From assembly GCF_014193425.1 (NCBI RefSeq), contig NZ_JACHZG010000001.1, forward strand, positions 1,612,001-1,676,000: a DNA stretch of 64,000 nucleotides, given 5' to 3'. This document shows, in pieces, positions 49,153 through 58,789 of this stretch; the first letter of the stretch is position 1, and every line of letters starts with the position of its first letter. This stretch comes from Microlunatus antarcticus. Its GTDB lineage: Bacteria > Actinomycetota > Actinomycetes > Propionibacteriales > Propionibacteriaceae. A program made the position numbers and the translations under genes. A model generated the notes under the pieces. It did not search any database. It saw only the letters and a program-made list of their open reading frames with translations, and had not been told where the DNA came from.

Positions 49153-52100
49153 GTGAGTGAGGCTGCTGTCGTCCGGGACGAGGGCACAGCGCCGCTGCAC
49201 CTCACGTACGACGAGGCGCTGCCGATCACGGAGTGGCACGACGAGATCGCCACCCTGGTCCGCGAGAACCCGGTCGTGGTCCTGGCCGGGGAGACCGGGT
49301 CGGGCAAGACGACGCAGCTGCCGAAGATCTGCCTGGAGATCGGGCGTCGCTCCATCGCACACACCCAGCCCCGCCGGCTCGCGGCTCGTACGGTCGCGCA
49401 GCGCGTGGCCGAGGAGATGCAGACGACGCTGGGCGAGGTCGTCGGCTACCAGGTGCGCTTCACCCGCCAGACGTCGAAGCAGACGCGGCTCAAGATCATG
49501 ACCGACGGGGTGCTGCTCGCCGAGATCGGCCGGGACCGGGACCTGCGCCGCTACGACACGATCATCGTGGACGAGGCGCACGAGCGCAGCCTCAACATCG
49601 ACTTCCTGCTCGGCTACCTCAAGCAGCTGCTGACCAGGCGATCCGACCTCCGGGTGATCATCACCTCGGCCACGATCGACACGGCCCGGTTCGCAGCGCA
49701 CTTCGCCCGTCCCGACGGCACTCCCGCGCCCGTCGTCGAGGTGTCGGGGCGCACGTACCCGGTCGAGATGCGCTACCGCCCGCTGCTCGAGGACGGCCAG
49801 ACCGACCAGAACACCGGCATCGTCGACGCGGTGCGCGAGCTCAGCGCGCTCGGCGGCGGCGACGTCCTCGTCTTCTGCTCGGGCGAGCGCGAGATCCGCG
49901 ACGCCGCCGACGCACTCGCCGGGGCGAACCTGCGCTTCACCGAGGTGCTCCCGCTGTACGCCCGGCTGTCGTCGGCCGAGCAGCACCGCGTCTTCGCCGA
50001 CCACCCGGGCCGGAGGGTGGTGCTCGCGACGAACGTGGCCGAGACCTCCCTGACCGTGCCCGGCATCCGCTACGTCGTCGACGTCGGGACCGCCCGGATC
50101 TCGCGCTGGTCGGCCCGCACGAAGGTCCAGCGGCTCCCGATCGAGCCGGTGTCGCAGGCCTCGGCCAACCAGCGCGCGGGCCGGTGCGGCCGCGTGGCGC
50201 CCGGGGTCTGCATCCGCCTCTACAGCGAGGAGGACTTCGAGTCGCGGCCGCTGTTCACCGAGCCGGAGATCCTGCGCACGAACCTCGCCTCGGTGATGCT
50301 GCAGATGGCCGCGGCCGAGCTCGGCGACATCGCCGCGTTCCCCTTCGTGGAGGCGCCGGACCGGACCCAGGTCACCGACGGGCTCCGGCTGCTGACCGAG
50401 CTGAACGCGGTGCAGCCGGTGTCGAAGGACGCGAGCCGTCCGGGCCGGAGCGGCAACGAGGTCCGGCTGACCAAGGTCGGGCAGCGGCTCGCCGCCCTGC
50501 CGGTCGACCCGCGGATGGGCCGGATGCTGCTGGCCGCGGAGCGCGAGGGCTGCCTGGCCGAGATGCTCGTCATCGTCGCGGGCCTCTCCATCCCCGACCC
50601 GCGCGAGCGTCCGGTCGAGCACCGCGAGCGCGCCGAGGCGCTGCACCGGCGGTTCTGGGCGCCGCTGTCGAGCGACCGCGCCCTGCAGACCGAGCCGGTC
50701 GGGGCCTCGTCGTCGAGGTCGCGGAACGGTCGCTGCGGGTCGTCGGACGACGGGGAGCCCGCCAAGGTCCCGAGCGAGGGGAGCGACTTCCTCGCCCTGC
50801 TCCGGCTGTGGGACTACGTCAAGGCGATGCGGACCGAGCTGTCGGGCAACGCGTTCCGGCGCCGGGTGCGCGAGGAGAACCTGCACTACCTGCGGATCCG
50901 CGAGTGGCAGGACCTGCACACCCAGCTCAAGCAGGCGTGCCGCGACCTGGGGATGGGTACGAACGAGCAGCCCGCCGGCCCGGACCAGATCCACACGTCC
51001 GCCCTGGCCGGGCTGCTGTCGCACGTCGGCCTGCTCGACGAGCGCGAGGAGCAGCGCCCCGCCAAGGGGGCCAAGCCCGCCACGAAGCGGCGCCGGCCGA
51101 CGCGGGAGTACCTGGGGGCGCGCGGCACCCGGTTCGTCATCGGGAGCGGCTCGTCGGCCGCCGGCAAGCCGCCGCCCCTCGTCGTCGCGGCCGAGATCGT
51201 CGAGACCAGCCGGCTCTACGCCCGGACGGTCGCCGGTGTCACCGCCGCCCAGGTCGAGCAGGTCGCGCAGCACCTGCTCAACCGGCAGTACTCCGAGCCG
51301 CACTGGTCGTCGCGCTCGGGCGCGGTGCTGGCGTACGAGCAGGTCACCCTCTACGGCGTGCCGATCGTGTCCCGCCGCCGGATCGGCTACGCCAAGATCG
51401 ACCCGGTCGAGGCGCGCGCGATCTTCCTGCGCTCGGCGCTGGTCGAGGGCCTCTGGCACACCCGGCACCGCTTCGTCGCCCGCAACGCCGCCGTCCGGGC
51501 CGAGGTCGAGGAGCTCGAGGAACGGACCCGGCGCCGCGACCTGACGGTGGACGACGACACGATCTTCGCCTTCTACGACGCCCGGGTGCCCGCCGACGCG
51601 ACGTCGGGCGCGGCGTTCGACGCCTGGTGGAAGGACGCGCGCCACCGCACGCCCGAGCTGCTGGACCTGACCCTGGCGGACCTGACGACGTCGGCGCCCG
51701 GGCTCGAGGTCGCGACGGCCTACCCGGACCACTGGGACGTCGCCGGCCACCGGCTGCCCGTCATCTACCGCTTCTCCCCGGGCGACCCGCGCGACGGCGT
51801 GACCGTGACGATCCCGCTGGACGTGCTCAACCAGGTGAGCCCGAAACCGTTCGGGTGGCAGGTCCCCGGGCTCCGGCTCGAGCTGGCGACCGAGCTCGTC
51901 CGCTCGCTGCCCCGGGCTGTCCGCCGCCTGCTCGCCCCGGCCGGTGAGCACGCCGGCCGGGCGCTCGAGTGGCTCCGCGACCACCCGGGAGCCGAGGGGG
52001 AGTCGTTCCCGACGGCCCTGGGCCGGGCGCTTCGCGTGCTGACCGGCGAGGTCGTCCCCGACGACGCGTGGGACGTCGAGCGCGTCCCGGACCACCTGCG

Positions 52101-53094
52101 GGTGGCGTTCGTCGTGACCGACGCCGACGGCGAGCCGCTCGCCGAGGGCAAGGACCTGGCCGCGCTCAAGACCTCGCTCTCGGCGCAGGTCAGCGAGGCG
52201 CTGGCCTCGACCGCCGACACCTTCACGCGCACCGGCATCACCCGGTGGGACCTCGGGCGCCTCGAGCCCGAGCTCACGGTGACGCGGGACGGTCGGACCG
52301 TCGTCGGCTACCCGGCCCTGGTCGACGAGCAGACGAGCGTCACCCTCACGCTGCTCGACACCCCCGCCCGCCAGGCCGCGGCGACCACCGCCGGCCTGCG
52401 CCGGCTCGTCCTGCTCGGCACGCCGGACCCGACGCGGTGGGTGGTGTCGCATCTGTCCAACCTCGACAAGCTCGCCCTCGGCTCCAGCCCGTACGCCGGC
52501 GTCCCGACCCTGCTCGCCGACGCGCGGCTGGCGTCGGTCGGCGAGCTCGTCCGCCGTCACGCCAAGGCACCGGTGCGCGACGCCGACGCGTACACCCGGT
52601 TGTGCGACGCGGTCCGGATGGACAACCCCGACCTCATGCGCCAGGTGGTCTCGGTCGCCGCCGAGGTGCTGCGCGGCTGGGGCACCCTGCAGACCGCGGT
52701 GCCCGGGCTCGCCGGTCGCCACCCCGACGCGGCCGCGGACCTGAAGGAGCAGCTCGCGAACCTCGTGTTCCCCGGCTTCCTGTCCGCCACCGCGTACGAG
52801 CACCTGGTCGACCTGCCGCGCTACCTCCAGGCCGCGCAGCAGCGGGTGACGACGCTGCAGACCCAGCCGACGCGCGACGCCACGGCCCTGGCCACGGTGC
52901 TGCGCTGCGAGGACGCGTACGGCGCCCTGGCCGCCCAGGTCCCGCCCGGGCCGCTGCCCCCGGCGGTGTCGGAGGTGGGCTGGCTGATCGAGGAGCTGCG
53001 GGTCAGCCTGTTCGCGCCGGGCCTGCGGACGAAGGTGCCGGTGTCGGAGAAGCGCGTCCGCAGCGCCGTCGAGGCGGCGCGCGCGACGCTCTGA
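49153..53094 (+). CDS. hrpA: ATP-dependent RNA helicase HrpA
   Basis: A 1313-residue DEAH-box helicase from GTG 49153. Motifs: Walker A GETGSGKTT at 45-53, DEAH at 140-143, SATID, TNVAETSLTVPGIRYV (motif V) and QRAGRCGRVAPG (motif VI). It continues with HA2, OB-fold and a DUF3418 C-terminal domain, the full HrpA architecture. HrpA acts on mRNA or stalled ribosomes. A long frame on the opposite strand is only a GC-rich shadow of this gene. Confidence 0.96.
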   Translation: MSEAAVVRDEGTAPLHLTYDEALPITEWHDEIATLVRENPVVVLAGETGSGKTTQLPKICLEIGRRSIAHTQPRRLAARTVAQRVAEEMQTTLGEVVGYQVRFTRQTSKQTRLKIMTDGVLLAEIGRDRDLRRYDTIIVDEAHERSLNIDFLLGYLKQLLTRRSDLRVIITSATIDTARFAAHFARPDGTPAPVVEVSGRTYPVEMRYRPLLEDGQTDQNTGIVDAVRELSALGGGDVLVFCSGEREIRDAADALAGANLRFTEVLPLYARLSSAEQHRVFADHPGRRVVLATNVAETSLTVPGIRYVVDVGTARISRWSARTKVQRLPIEPVSQASANQRAGRCGRVAPGVCIRLYSEEDFESRPLFTEPEILRTNLASVMLQMAAAELGDIAAFPFVEAPDRTQVTDGLRLLTELNAVQPVSKDASRPGRSGNEVRLTKVGQRLAALPVDPRMGRMLLAAEREGCLAEMLVIVAGLSIPDPRERPVEHRERAEALHRRFWAPLSSDRALQTEPVGASSSRSRNGRCGSSDDGEPAKVPSEGSDFLALLRLWDYVKAMRTELSGNAFRRRVREENLHYLRIREWQDLHTQLKQACRDLGMGTNEQPAGPDQIHTSALAGLLSHVGLLDEREEQRPAKGAKPATKRRRPTREYLGARGTRFVIGSGSSAAGKPPPLVVAAEIVETSRLYARTVAGVTAAQVEQVAQHLLNRQYSEPHWSSRSGAVLAYEQVTLYGVPIVSRRRIGYAKIDPVEARAIFLRSALVEGLWHTRHRFVARNAAVRAEVEELEERTRRRDLTVDDDTIFAFYDARVPADATSGAAFDAWWKDARHRTPELLDLTLADLTTSAPGLEVATAYPDHWDVAGHRLPVIYRFSPGDPRDGVTVTIPLDVLNQVSPKPFGWQVPGLRLELATELVRSLPRAVRRLLAPAGEHAGRALEWLRDHPGAEGESFPTALGRALRVLTGEVVPDDAWDVERVPDHLRVAFVVTDADGEPLAEGKDLAALKTSLSAQVSEALASTADTFTRTGITRWDLGRLEPELTVTRDGRTVVGYPALVDEQTSVTLTLLDTPARQAAATTAGLRRLVLLGTPDPTRWVVSHLSNLDKLALGSSPYAGVPTLLADARLASVGELVRRHAKAPVRDADAYTRLCDAVRMDNPDLMRQVVSVAAEVLRGWGTLQTAVPGLAGRHPDAAADLKEQLANLVFPGFLSATAYEHLVDLPRYLQAAQQRVTTLQTQPTRDATALATVLRCEDAYGALAAQVPPGPLPPAVSEVGWLIEELRVSLFAPGLRTKVPVSEKRVRSAVEAARATL

Positions 53095-53144
53095 GGTCGG
53101 CGAGACGCGGCCCCGGCTCGCAGCCCGCGGGTAGATTGGGACGC

Positions 53145-54035
53145 ATGCTCGATCCACGTTCGCTCTACACGCTGGACGATGAGGTCGTGGCCACGCTGGC
53201 GGGCGCGCACCCCGTCCTGATCCACCAGCTCGACGGGTTCGTCGACGCCGGCGGTGCCGGTCGGCAGCTCACGAGCCACGTGCTCGAGCACCTCGACCAC
53301 GAGATCGTCGCGACGTTCGACCACGACCAGCTGCACGACTACCGCAGCCGTCGCCCGGCGATGACCTTCGACACCAACCAGTGGAAGTCGTACGCCGACC
53401 TCCACCTGCGCCTCTACCGCGTCGTCGACGAGCAGGGCGAGGTCTTCCTGCTGCTGAGCGGCCCCGAGCCCGACGTGCAGTGGGAGCGCTTCGCCGCCGC
53501 CGTGATGGGGCTCATCGAGCAGCTCGGCGTCCGGCTCACCATCTCCGCCCACGGCATCCCGATGGCCGTTCCGCACACCCGCCCGATCACCCTGACCGCG
53601 CACGCCACCGACCCCGACCTGGTCACGGGCTACCGCAGCTGGATCGACCGGGTCGAGGTGCCGGCGAGCTTCACCGGGCTCCTCGAGCTCCGGCTCGGCC
53701 AGGTCGACCGGCGCGCGATGGGGTTCGCCGTCCACGTGCCGCACTACCTGGCGCAGGCGACGTTCCCCGAGGCCGCGCTGTCGCTGACGCGGTCCATCAA
53801 CGCCGCCACCGGCCTCGCCGTGCCGCTCGAGCCGCTGGAGAAGGCCTCGGCCAGCAACCTCGAGGACATCGCCGCCGAGATGCAGACCTCGCAGGAGGTC
53901 CAGGACCTCGTGGCGACGCTCGAGCAGCAGTACGACGCGCTCCAGGCCGAGCACCAGGGCGTCCCGAGCGCGGACGACATCGCGGCCGAGTTCGAGAAGT
54001 TCCTGGCCGAGCGCGAGAAGAAGGACGAGGACTGA
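53145..54035 (+). CDS. PAC2 family protein (proteasome assembly chaperone-like)
   Basis: A 296-residue protein from ATG 53145 beginning MLDPRSLYTLDDEVVATLAG. PAC2 core: VLIHQLDGFVDAGGAGRQLT, RRPAMTFD, HGIPMAVPHTRP. Ends in a Glu/Lys-rich helix with coiled-coil character. Actinobacterial members lie near proteasome or cell-growth genes but the function is not settled. It begins 50 nt after hrpA. Confidence 0.88.
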   Translation: MLDPRSLYTLDDEVVATLAGAHPVLIHQLDGFVDAGGAGRQLTSHVLEHLDHEIVATFDHDQLHDYRSRRPAMTFDTNQWKSYADLHLRLYRVVDEQGEVFLLLSGPEPDVQWERFAAAVMGLIEQLGVRLTISAHGIPMAVPHTRPITLTAHATDPDLVTGYRSWIDRVEVPASFTGLLELRLGQVDRRAMGFAVHVPHYLAQATFPEAALSLTRSINAATGLAVPLEPLEKASASNLEDIAAEMQTSQEVQDLVATLEQQYDALQAEHQGVPSADDIAAEFEKFLAEREKKDED

Positions 54036-54076
54036 CCGCTCCTCGGCGGGCCTGGGTCCGTCACTAGGCTCGGCCC

Positions 54077-54943
54077 ATGCCTGAGTCGGTCGACGAGCTC
54101 GTCACGCTGCTCGACCTCGAGGAGATCGAGGTCGGGCTGTTCCGGGCGCGGCAGCCCCGGACCTCGCTGCAGCGCGTGTTCGGGGGGCAGGTCCTCGGCC
54201 AGGCGCTGATGGCCGCGTCGCGGACCGTGCCGCCCGAGCGGACGGTGCACTCGCTGCACGGCTACTTCCTCGTCGCCGGGCGTCCCGACCTGCCGATCGT
54301 GTACGACGTCGAGACCGTCCGCGACGGAGGGTCGTTCTCCTCCCGGCGGGTCGTCGCGCGCCAGGGCGGCCAGGTCATGTTCTACCTGTCGGCGTCGTTC
54401 CACACCCACGAGGAGGGCTACGAGCACGCGGACCCGGCGCCCGAGGCGCCCGGGCCCGAGGAGTCGCCGAGGCTGACCGCGGTGCTGGCGAAGATGACCG
54501 GACGTTCCGCGTCGGGCTGGCAGCACGAGTGGGGGGCGATCGACGTCCGCTACGTCGGCGACTCGCGTCCTGGCGGACCGATCCAGGACCCCGCGCACCC
54601 GGCCCGCGCCCGCGCGTGGGTGCGCGTCGCCGGCGAGCTGCCCGACAACCCGGTGCTGCACCAGGCCGCGCTCGCGTACACCAGCGACCTGACCCTGATC
54701 GGCGTCAGCGCGGTCCCGCACGGGGTCGTCGTCGGCTACACGGTGCAGGCCGCCTCCCTCGACCACGCGATGTGGTTCCACCGGCCGTTCCGGGCCGACC
54801 GCTGGCTGCTCTACGACCAGGTCTCGCCCTCCGCCTCGGGCGCTCTCGGCCTGGCCACGGGGCGGCTGTTCCAGGACGGTCGCCTGGTCGCCACCGTCGC
54901 GCAGGAGGGGCTGCTCCGCCCCATGCGCGCCCGCACGGCCTGA
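54077..54943 (+). CDS. tesB: Acyl-CoA thioesterase II (TesB)
   Basis: A 288-residue double-hotdog thioesterase from ATG 54077. Conserved parts: RVFGGQVLGQALMAASRTVP, SLHGYFLVAGRPDLPIVYDV, and in the second hotdog ASLDHAMWFHRPFRADRWLL. It hydrolyses long-chain acyl-CoA to fatty acid and CoA in the cytoplasm. The PAC2-family gene lies 41 nt upstream. Confidence 0.95.
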   Translation: MPESVDELVTLLDLEEIEVGLFRARQPRTSLQRVFGGQVLGQALMAASRTVPPERTVHSLHGYFLVAGRPDLPIVYDVETVRDGGSFSSRRVVARQGGQVMFYLSASFHTHEEGYEHADPAPEAPGPEESPRLTAVLAKMTGRSASGWQHEWGAIDVRYVGDSRPGGPIQDPAHPARARAWVRVAGELPDNPVLHQAALAYTSDLTLIGVSAVPHGVVVGYTVQAASLDHAMWFHRPFRADRWLLYDQVSPSASGALGLATGRLFQDGRLVATVAQEGLLRPMRARTA

Positions 54944-55272
54944 AGCCGTAGGCCGGCCCCTGGTTGGCCCAGACACCCGGGCTAGCTGGACCTTCCGCCC
55001 AAGGCGACAGCCGCGCAAGACGCCAACAGCCGCCCAGGAAGCGTCCTGTGCGGCTGTGTCGGACGTGCGCGGCTGATTCTCGTTGGCCCTCATGCTGACG
55101 GCACCCGACGCGCAGCGGCCGTTTCGAGCATCGGGTAGGGAGGGGCCCGTCGTCGAGCCTGGACGACGAACGAGTCAGCTACCCAGATCGCGGCAGCGGC
55201 AGCAACAACCGCTGACGAGCGAGGAGGAAGGCCCGACGCCAAGGGCCCCGACCGGGTGCGAGAAACAAAGAA
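54944..55272. other. Intergenic region with structured element
   Basis: About 330 nt without a gene. It contains a nested three-stem structure at 55009-55074 and is bounded on the right by the SigB-type gene terminator. Confidence 0.5.
55009..55074. ncRNA. Nested hairpin, possible structured RNA or intergenic palindromic element
   Basis: Outer arms AGCCGCGCA (55009-55017) and TGCGCGGCT (55066-55074), middle arms ACAGCCGC (55026-55033) and GCGGCTGT (55050-55057), and inner arms CAGGA (55035-55039) and TCCTG (55044-55048) around AGCG. Three perfectly complementary stems nested inside each other in 66 nt is unlikely by chance. It may be the tesB terminator, a small RNA or a mobile palindromic unit; the sequence alone does not decide. 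Confidence 0.4.
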
Positions 55273-55306
55273 CGAGGCGACCCGGAGGGGGGTCCGGGTC
55301 GCCTCG
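55273..55306 (-). terminator. Rho-independent terminator of the SigB-type gene
   Basis: Arms CGAGGCGACCCGGA and TCCGGGTCGCCTCG (14 bp, 6-nt loop); read on the minus strand the hairpin is followed by a T-rich tail (TTCTTTGTTTCT). It lies about 45 nt after the sigma-factor stop. Confidence 0.85.
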
Positions 55307-55350
55307 GGGCGAGCTACGGGATGGGTCGTAGCGTGTGCTGCGCGTTGGGG

Positions 55351-56301
55351 CTACGCGGCCAGCACCGACTTTCCTCGCAGCTTGGCAATGGCGTGCCGCT
55401 CGATCTGGCGGACACGTTCGGCGGTGATGCCCCACAGCGCACCGATGTCGGCGAGTTTAGCCTGCCGGCCGTCGACCAGACCATAGCGGCGCCGTACGAC
55501 GTCGGCGGAACGCTCGTCGAGCGAGGAGAGCATCTCCTCGAGACGGGCGTGCTCCTCGGCGTCCAGGAACACCTCGTCCGGGCCCGGCATGGGCTCGCGG
55601 GCGATCAGGTCGCCCAGTGCGGTGTCCCCACCCTCCTCGACGGGAGCGTCGAGGCTGACGTGGTCGCGGCCGTAACGGATCAGGTCCAGCACGCGCTCGG
55701 GCTCGAGGTCCATCTCGGCGGCGATCTCGGCGATCTCCGGGTCGCGACCGAGGCGACGCTCCAGCGTGCGACGCACGGCGCCGACCTGGTTGACCTGCTC
55801 GGCGACGTGGACCGGGAGCCGGACGATGCGGCCCTGCTGCGCGATGCCGCGGCTGATGGACTGCCGCACCCACCACGTGCCGTAGGTGGAGAACTTGAAG
55901 CCCTTGGTGTAGTCGAACTTCTCGACCGCACGGATCAGCCCGGTGTTGCCCTCCTGCACGAGGTCCAGCAGCGGCATCTGCGAGCGCCCGTACTTGCGGG
56001 CGACGGAGACGACGAGCCGCAGGTTCGCGGTGACGAAGCGCTGCATGGCCGCCTGACCCTCGGCGATGATGACCTCGAGCTCGTCCTTGGACGGGCGCTT
56101 GGCGTGCGCACCACGGTCGGCCTTGGTGAGGTCGCCGGAGGCGATGTGCTCGGCGTAGAGGCCGAGCTCGATCTGACGGGCGAGCATGACCTCCTCCTCG
56201 GCCGTGAGGAGCGGAGTCTTGGCGATGCCTTCGAGATATAGGCCGACCGCATCCTTGCCATCGATGCCGTCGGAGACTCTGCTTCGTGCAGAAATGGCCA
56301 C
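55351..56301 (-). CDS. sigB: RNA polymerase sigma factor, SigB-type (group 2)
   Basis: A 316-residue sigma-70 factor from GTG 56301, with AAAGGAGG upstream. Regions: 1.2 (DAVGLYLEGIAKTPLLTAEE), 2.2-2.4 with the core-binding and -10 contacts (NLRLVVSVARKYGRSQMPLL, FDYTKGFKFSTYGTWWVRQS), region 3 and region 4 with a helix-turn-helix (WGITAERVRQIERHAIAKL). It lacks a long N-terminal 1.1 extension, as in SigB-type stress and principal-like factors. A SigR/SigH-like promoter candidate lies upstream. Confidence 0.92.
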   Translation of the reverse strand: MAISARSRVSDGIDGKDAVGLYLEGIAKTPLLTAEEEVMLARQIELGLYAEHIASGDLTKADRGAHAKRPSKDELEVIIAEGQAAMQRFVTANLRLVVSVARKYGRSQMPLLDLVQEGNTGLIRAVEKFDYTKGFKFSTYGTWWVRQSISRGIAQQGRIVRLPVHVAEQVNQVGAVRRTLERRLGRDPEIAEIAAEMDLEPERVLDLIRYGRDHVSLDAPVEEGGDTALGDLIAREPMPGPDEVFLDAEEHARLEEMLSSLDERSADVVRRRYGLVDGRQAKLADIGALWGITAERVRQIERHAIAKLRGKSVLAA

Positions 56302-56333
56302 TGGGGCCTCCTTTTTCGTTGCCTTCGCTCCAC

Positions 56334-56362
56334 TCAACGTGTGAGATGGGCCGAAGGATTCC
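56334..56362 (-). promoter_or_regulatory. Candidate SigR/SigH-type promoter of sigB
   Basis: On the minus strand GGAAT (56362-56358) is followed 18 nt later by CGTTGA (56339-56334), fitting the GGAAT-N18/19-GTT pattern of oxidative-stress ECF sigma factors. It ends 33 nt before the sigB start. In mycobacteria sigB is driven by SigE and SigH, so the match is meaningful though not tested. Confidence 0.5.
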
Positions 56363-56490
56363 TGGCCAGCCCTGAAGAAACCCTGAGTCGGTTCCTTGTC
56401 AAGACGCCTAGGTAAAGAATTTCTCCTGCGGCGCGCCACTGGGATGCAGGAGGGCTCGACTTTACGCCTGAGCAGGCCTTTTTCCCGGGG

Positions 56491-58647
56491 TCAGCCCGCG
56501 ATCCGGTCGAGCACCCAGGCGTTCGCGAAGGCCACCTCACGCCAGCTGGCGTAACGACCGCTGACGCCGCCGTGCCCCGCGACCATCTCGGTCTTCAGCA
56601 GGACGGGACGCCGGTTGGTCGGCGCGGCGGTCGCCCGCAGCGCCGCGACCCACTTGGCCGGCTCCACGTAGAAGACGCGGGTGTCGTTCAGGCTCGTCGT
56701 GGCGAGGATCGCGGGGTGCTCGGTCGCGGCCACGTTCTCGTACGGCGTGTACGACTTCATGTAGGCGTAGACGTCCGCGTCGTGCAGGGGGTCGCCCCAC
56801 TCCTCCCACTCCGTCACCGTCAGCGGAAGGTCGGGGTCGAGGATCGTGGTGAGCGCGTCCACGAAGGGCACCTGCGCGTGGATCGCCTCGAACTTCTCCG
56901 GCCAGCGGTTGGCGATGACGCCCATCAGGAGCCCACCCGCGCTGCCGCCGCGCGCGGCGAGCCGTTCCGGCCGGGTGTAGCCCTGCTCGACGAGGTGGTC
57001 GGCGCAGGCGGCGAAGTCGACGAAGGTGTTCCACTTCGTGAGCACCTTGCCGTGGTCGTACCAGGCCCGGCCGAGCTCCCCGCCGCCGCGGACGTGCGCG
57101 ATGGCGAAGACGACGCCGCGGTCGAGCAGCGAGAGCCGCGACACCGAGAACGTGGGGTCGATCGAGATCTCGTACGAGCCGTAGCCGTAGAGCAGCGCCG
57201 GGGCCGAGCCGTCGAGCGGCACGTCGGCGCGCCGGACGACCGACATCGGCACGCGCGCCCCGTCGGGAGCGGTCGCCCAGGTGCGCTCCTGGACGTAGCG
57301 GCTCGGGTCGTACGGGCCCTGGGTGGCCGACGGCAGCACGGCGGTGCGCTTCAGCAGGGTGCGCCGGCCGGTCGCGAGGTCGTAGTCGTAGACCGACGGC
57401 GGGGTGAGCATCGAGGTGTAGTCGACCCGGATGCTCGGGGTGTCGTACTGGGGCGAGCCGGGGGAGCCGACGGTGAAGATGGGCTCCTCGAACGCGACGT
57501 CGGCCCCCGTCAGCAGGTCGCCGGAGTCGGAGCGCGGCAGGACGTGCAGCCCGCTGAGGCCGTCGCGGCGCAGCGTCACGACGACGTGCGAGGCGTACGC
57601 GTCCACGCCGAGCAGCCGGACGCCGGGCTGCGACGGCAGGACCGGCACCCACTGCGTGTGGCTGCTCGCGTCGAGGGGGGCCTCCGCGAGGGCGAAGTCC
57701 TCCGCGCCGTCGTTGTGCACCACGAGCAGGCGGTCGCCGGCCGGCTCGACGGAGTACTCCACGCCCTGACGGCGGGGCGCGACCACGCGGGGCGTGCCCT
57801 CGGGGTCGTCGGTGGCGAGCAGGCGGTACTCCGAGGTCAGCTTGCTCTCGGAGCCGAAGACGAGCCAGTTGTCGTCCCGGCTCGTGTCGACGCCCAGCCA
57901 GAAGCGCTCGTCGGGCTCGGTCAGCACCTCGACGTCGTCGTCGGCGGGGGTGTCGAGCCGGTGCCGCAGGACGACGTACGGGCGCCAGGCCTCGTCGCAG
58001 CGGGAGTAGAAGAGGTGCGTCTCCCCGGCCCAGCAGGCGCCGTGGCTGACGTCGGGGATCGTGTCGGGCAGGTCTTCCCCGGCCCGCAGGTCGCGGACCC
58101 GCAGCGTGTAGCGCTCGGCGCCGCTGACGTCGGTGGAGTAGGCGAGCAGGTGCCCGCCGGGCGACACGGCGAGGGCGCCGAGGTCGAAGAACTCGTGGCC
58201 GCTGGCCTCGACGTTCGCGTCGAGGTAGACCGTCTCGCCGGGGATCTGCCCCTCCAGCGACGGCGGGGTGGCGGGGTCGACGACCGGGGCGCGGCAGAAG
58301 CGGGCGTACTCGGCCCCCTCCTCGGTCCGGGTGTAGTACCAGTAGGAGGGCCCCGGGGTCCGCAGCCCGTCCGGGCCGTGGTGCCGGACGAGGGTCGGGA
58401 CCGACAGGTCGGTCTCCTGGGTCCGGTCCTTGAGCTCGGTGAAGAGCGTCTCCACCAGCGGCTCGAGGTGCTCGGTCAGCGCGTCCGTGTAGGCGTTCTC
58501 CGCCTCCAGGTAGGCGATGACCTCGGGGTCGGTCTTGTCGCGGAGCCACTCGTACGGGTCGACGACGACGTCACCGTGGTGCTCGCGCACGGAGGGTCGA
58601 CGGGCAGCGACGGGCGGCTGCCGGCTGTCGGTCAGGTCCTCGGTCAC
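56491..58647 (-). CDS. S9 family peptidase, oligopeptidase B-like
   Basis: A 718-residue enzyme from GTG 58647. The N-terminal beta-propeller (~1-430) begins with DVVVDPYEWLRDKTDPEVIA; the alpha/beta-hydrolase domain has its nucleophile Ser near residue 565 in GGSAGGLLMG and His near 692 in VAGHGGVSG, with Asp in the second-last block. It cleaves peptides after basic residues in the cytoplasm. The frame can be read upstream to 58836 but family sequence begins near 58647. Confidence 0.93.
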   Translation of the reverse strand: MTEDLTDSRQPPVAARRPSVREHHGDVVVDPYEWLRDKTDPEVIAYLEAENAYTDALTEHLEPLVETLFTELKDRTQETDLSVPTLVRHHGPDGLRTPGPSYWYYTRTEEGAEYARFCRAPVVDPATPPSLEGQIPGETVYLDANVEASGHEFFDLGALAVSPGGHLLAYSTDVSGAERYTLRVRDLRAGEDLPDTIPDVSHGACWAGETHLFYSRCDEAWRPYVVLRHRLDTPADDDVEVLTEPDERFWLGVDTSRDDNWLVFGSESKLTSEYRLLATDDPEGTPRVVAPRRQGVEYSVEPAGDRLLVVHNDGAEDFALAEAPLDASSHTQWVPVLPSQPGVRLLGVDAYASHVVVTLRRDGLSGLHVLPRSDSGDLLTGADVAFEEPIFTVGSPGSPQYDTPSIRVDYTSMLTPPSVYDYDLATGRRTLLKRTAVLPSATQGPYDPSRYVQERTWATAPDGARVPMSVVRRADVPLDGSAPALLYGYGSYEISIDPTFSVSRLSLLDRGVVFAIAHVRGGGELGRAWYDHGKVLTKWNTFVDFAACADHLVEQGYTRPERLAARGGSAGGLLMGVIANRWPEKFEAIHAQVPFVDALTTILDPDLPLTVTEWEEWGDPLHDADVYAYMKSYTPYENVAATEHPAILATTSLNDTRVFYVEPAKWVAALRATAAPTNRRPVLLKTEMVAGHGGVSGRYASWREVAFANAWVLDRIAG

Positions 58648-58789
58648 GGGCGACCACCCTAGTCGGACGGTAGTTGCCTGGTGGACGATGTCCCGAAGAC
58701 CCGGCCAGTTCTCAGGCTGGCGCGCACCGGCGGGCGTGCCACGGACGGCGCCGTGCGGCGTGCGGGCGCCGATGGGCCAGGATGTGCGC

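Noticed and set aside
48973-53157. A 1394-codon open frame on the minus strand opposite hrpA
   Set aside because: Arg/Gly/Val/Leu-rich composition typical of an antisense frame in GC-rich DNA; hrpA on the plus strand has complete family motifs.
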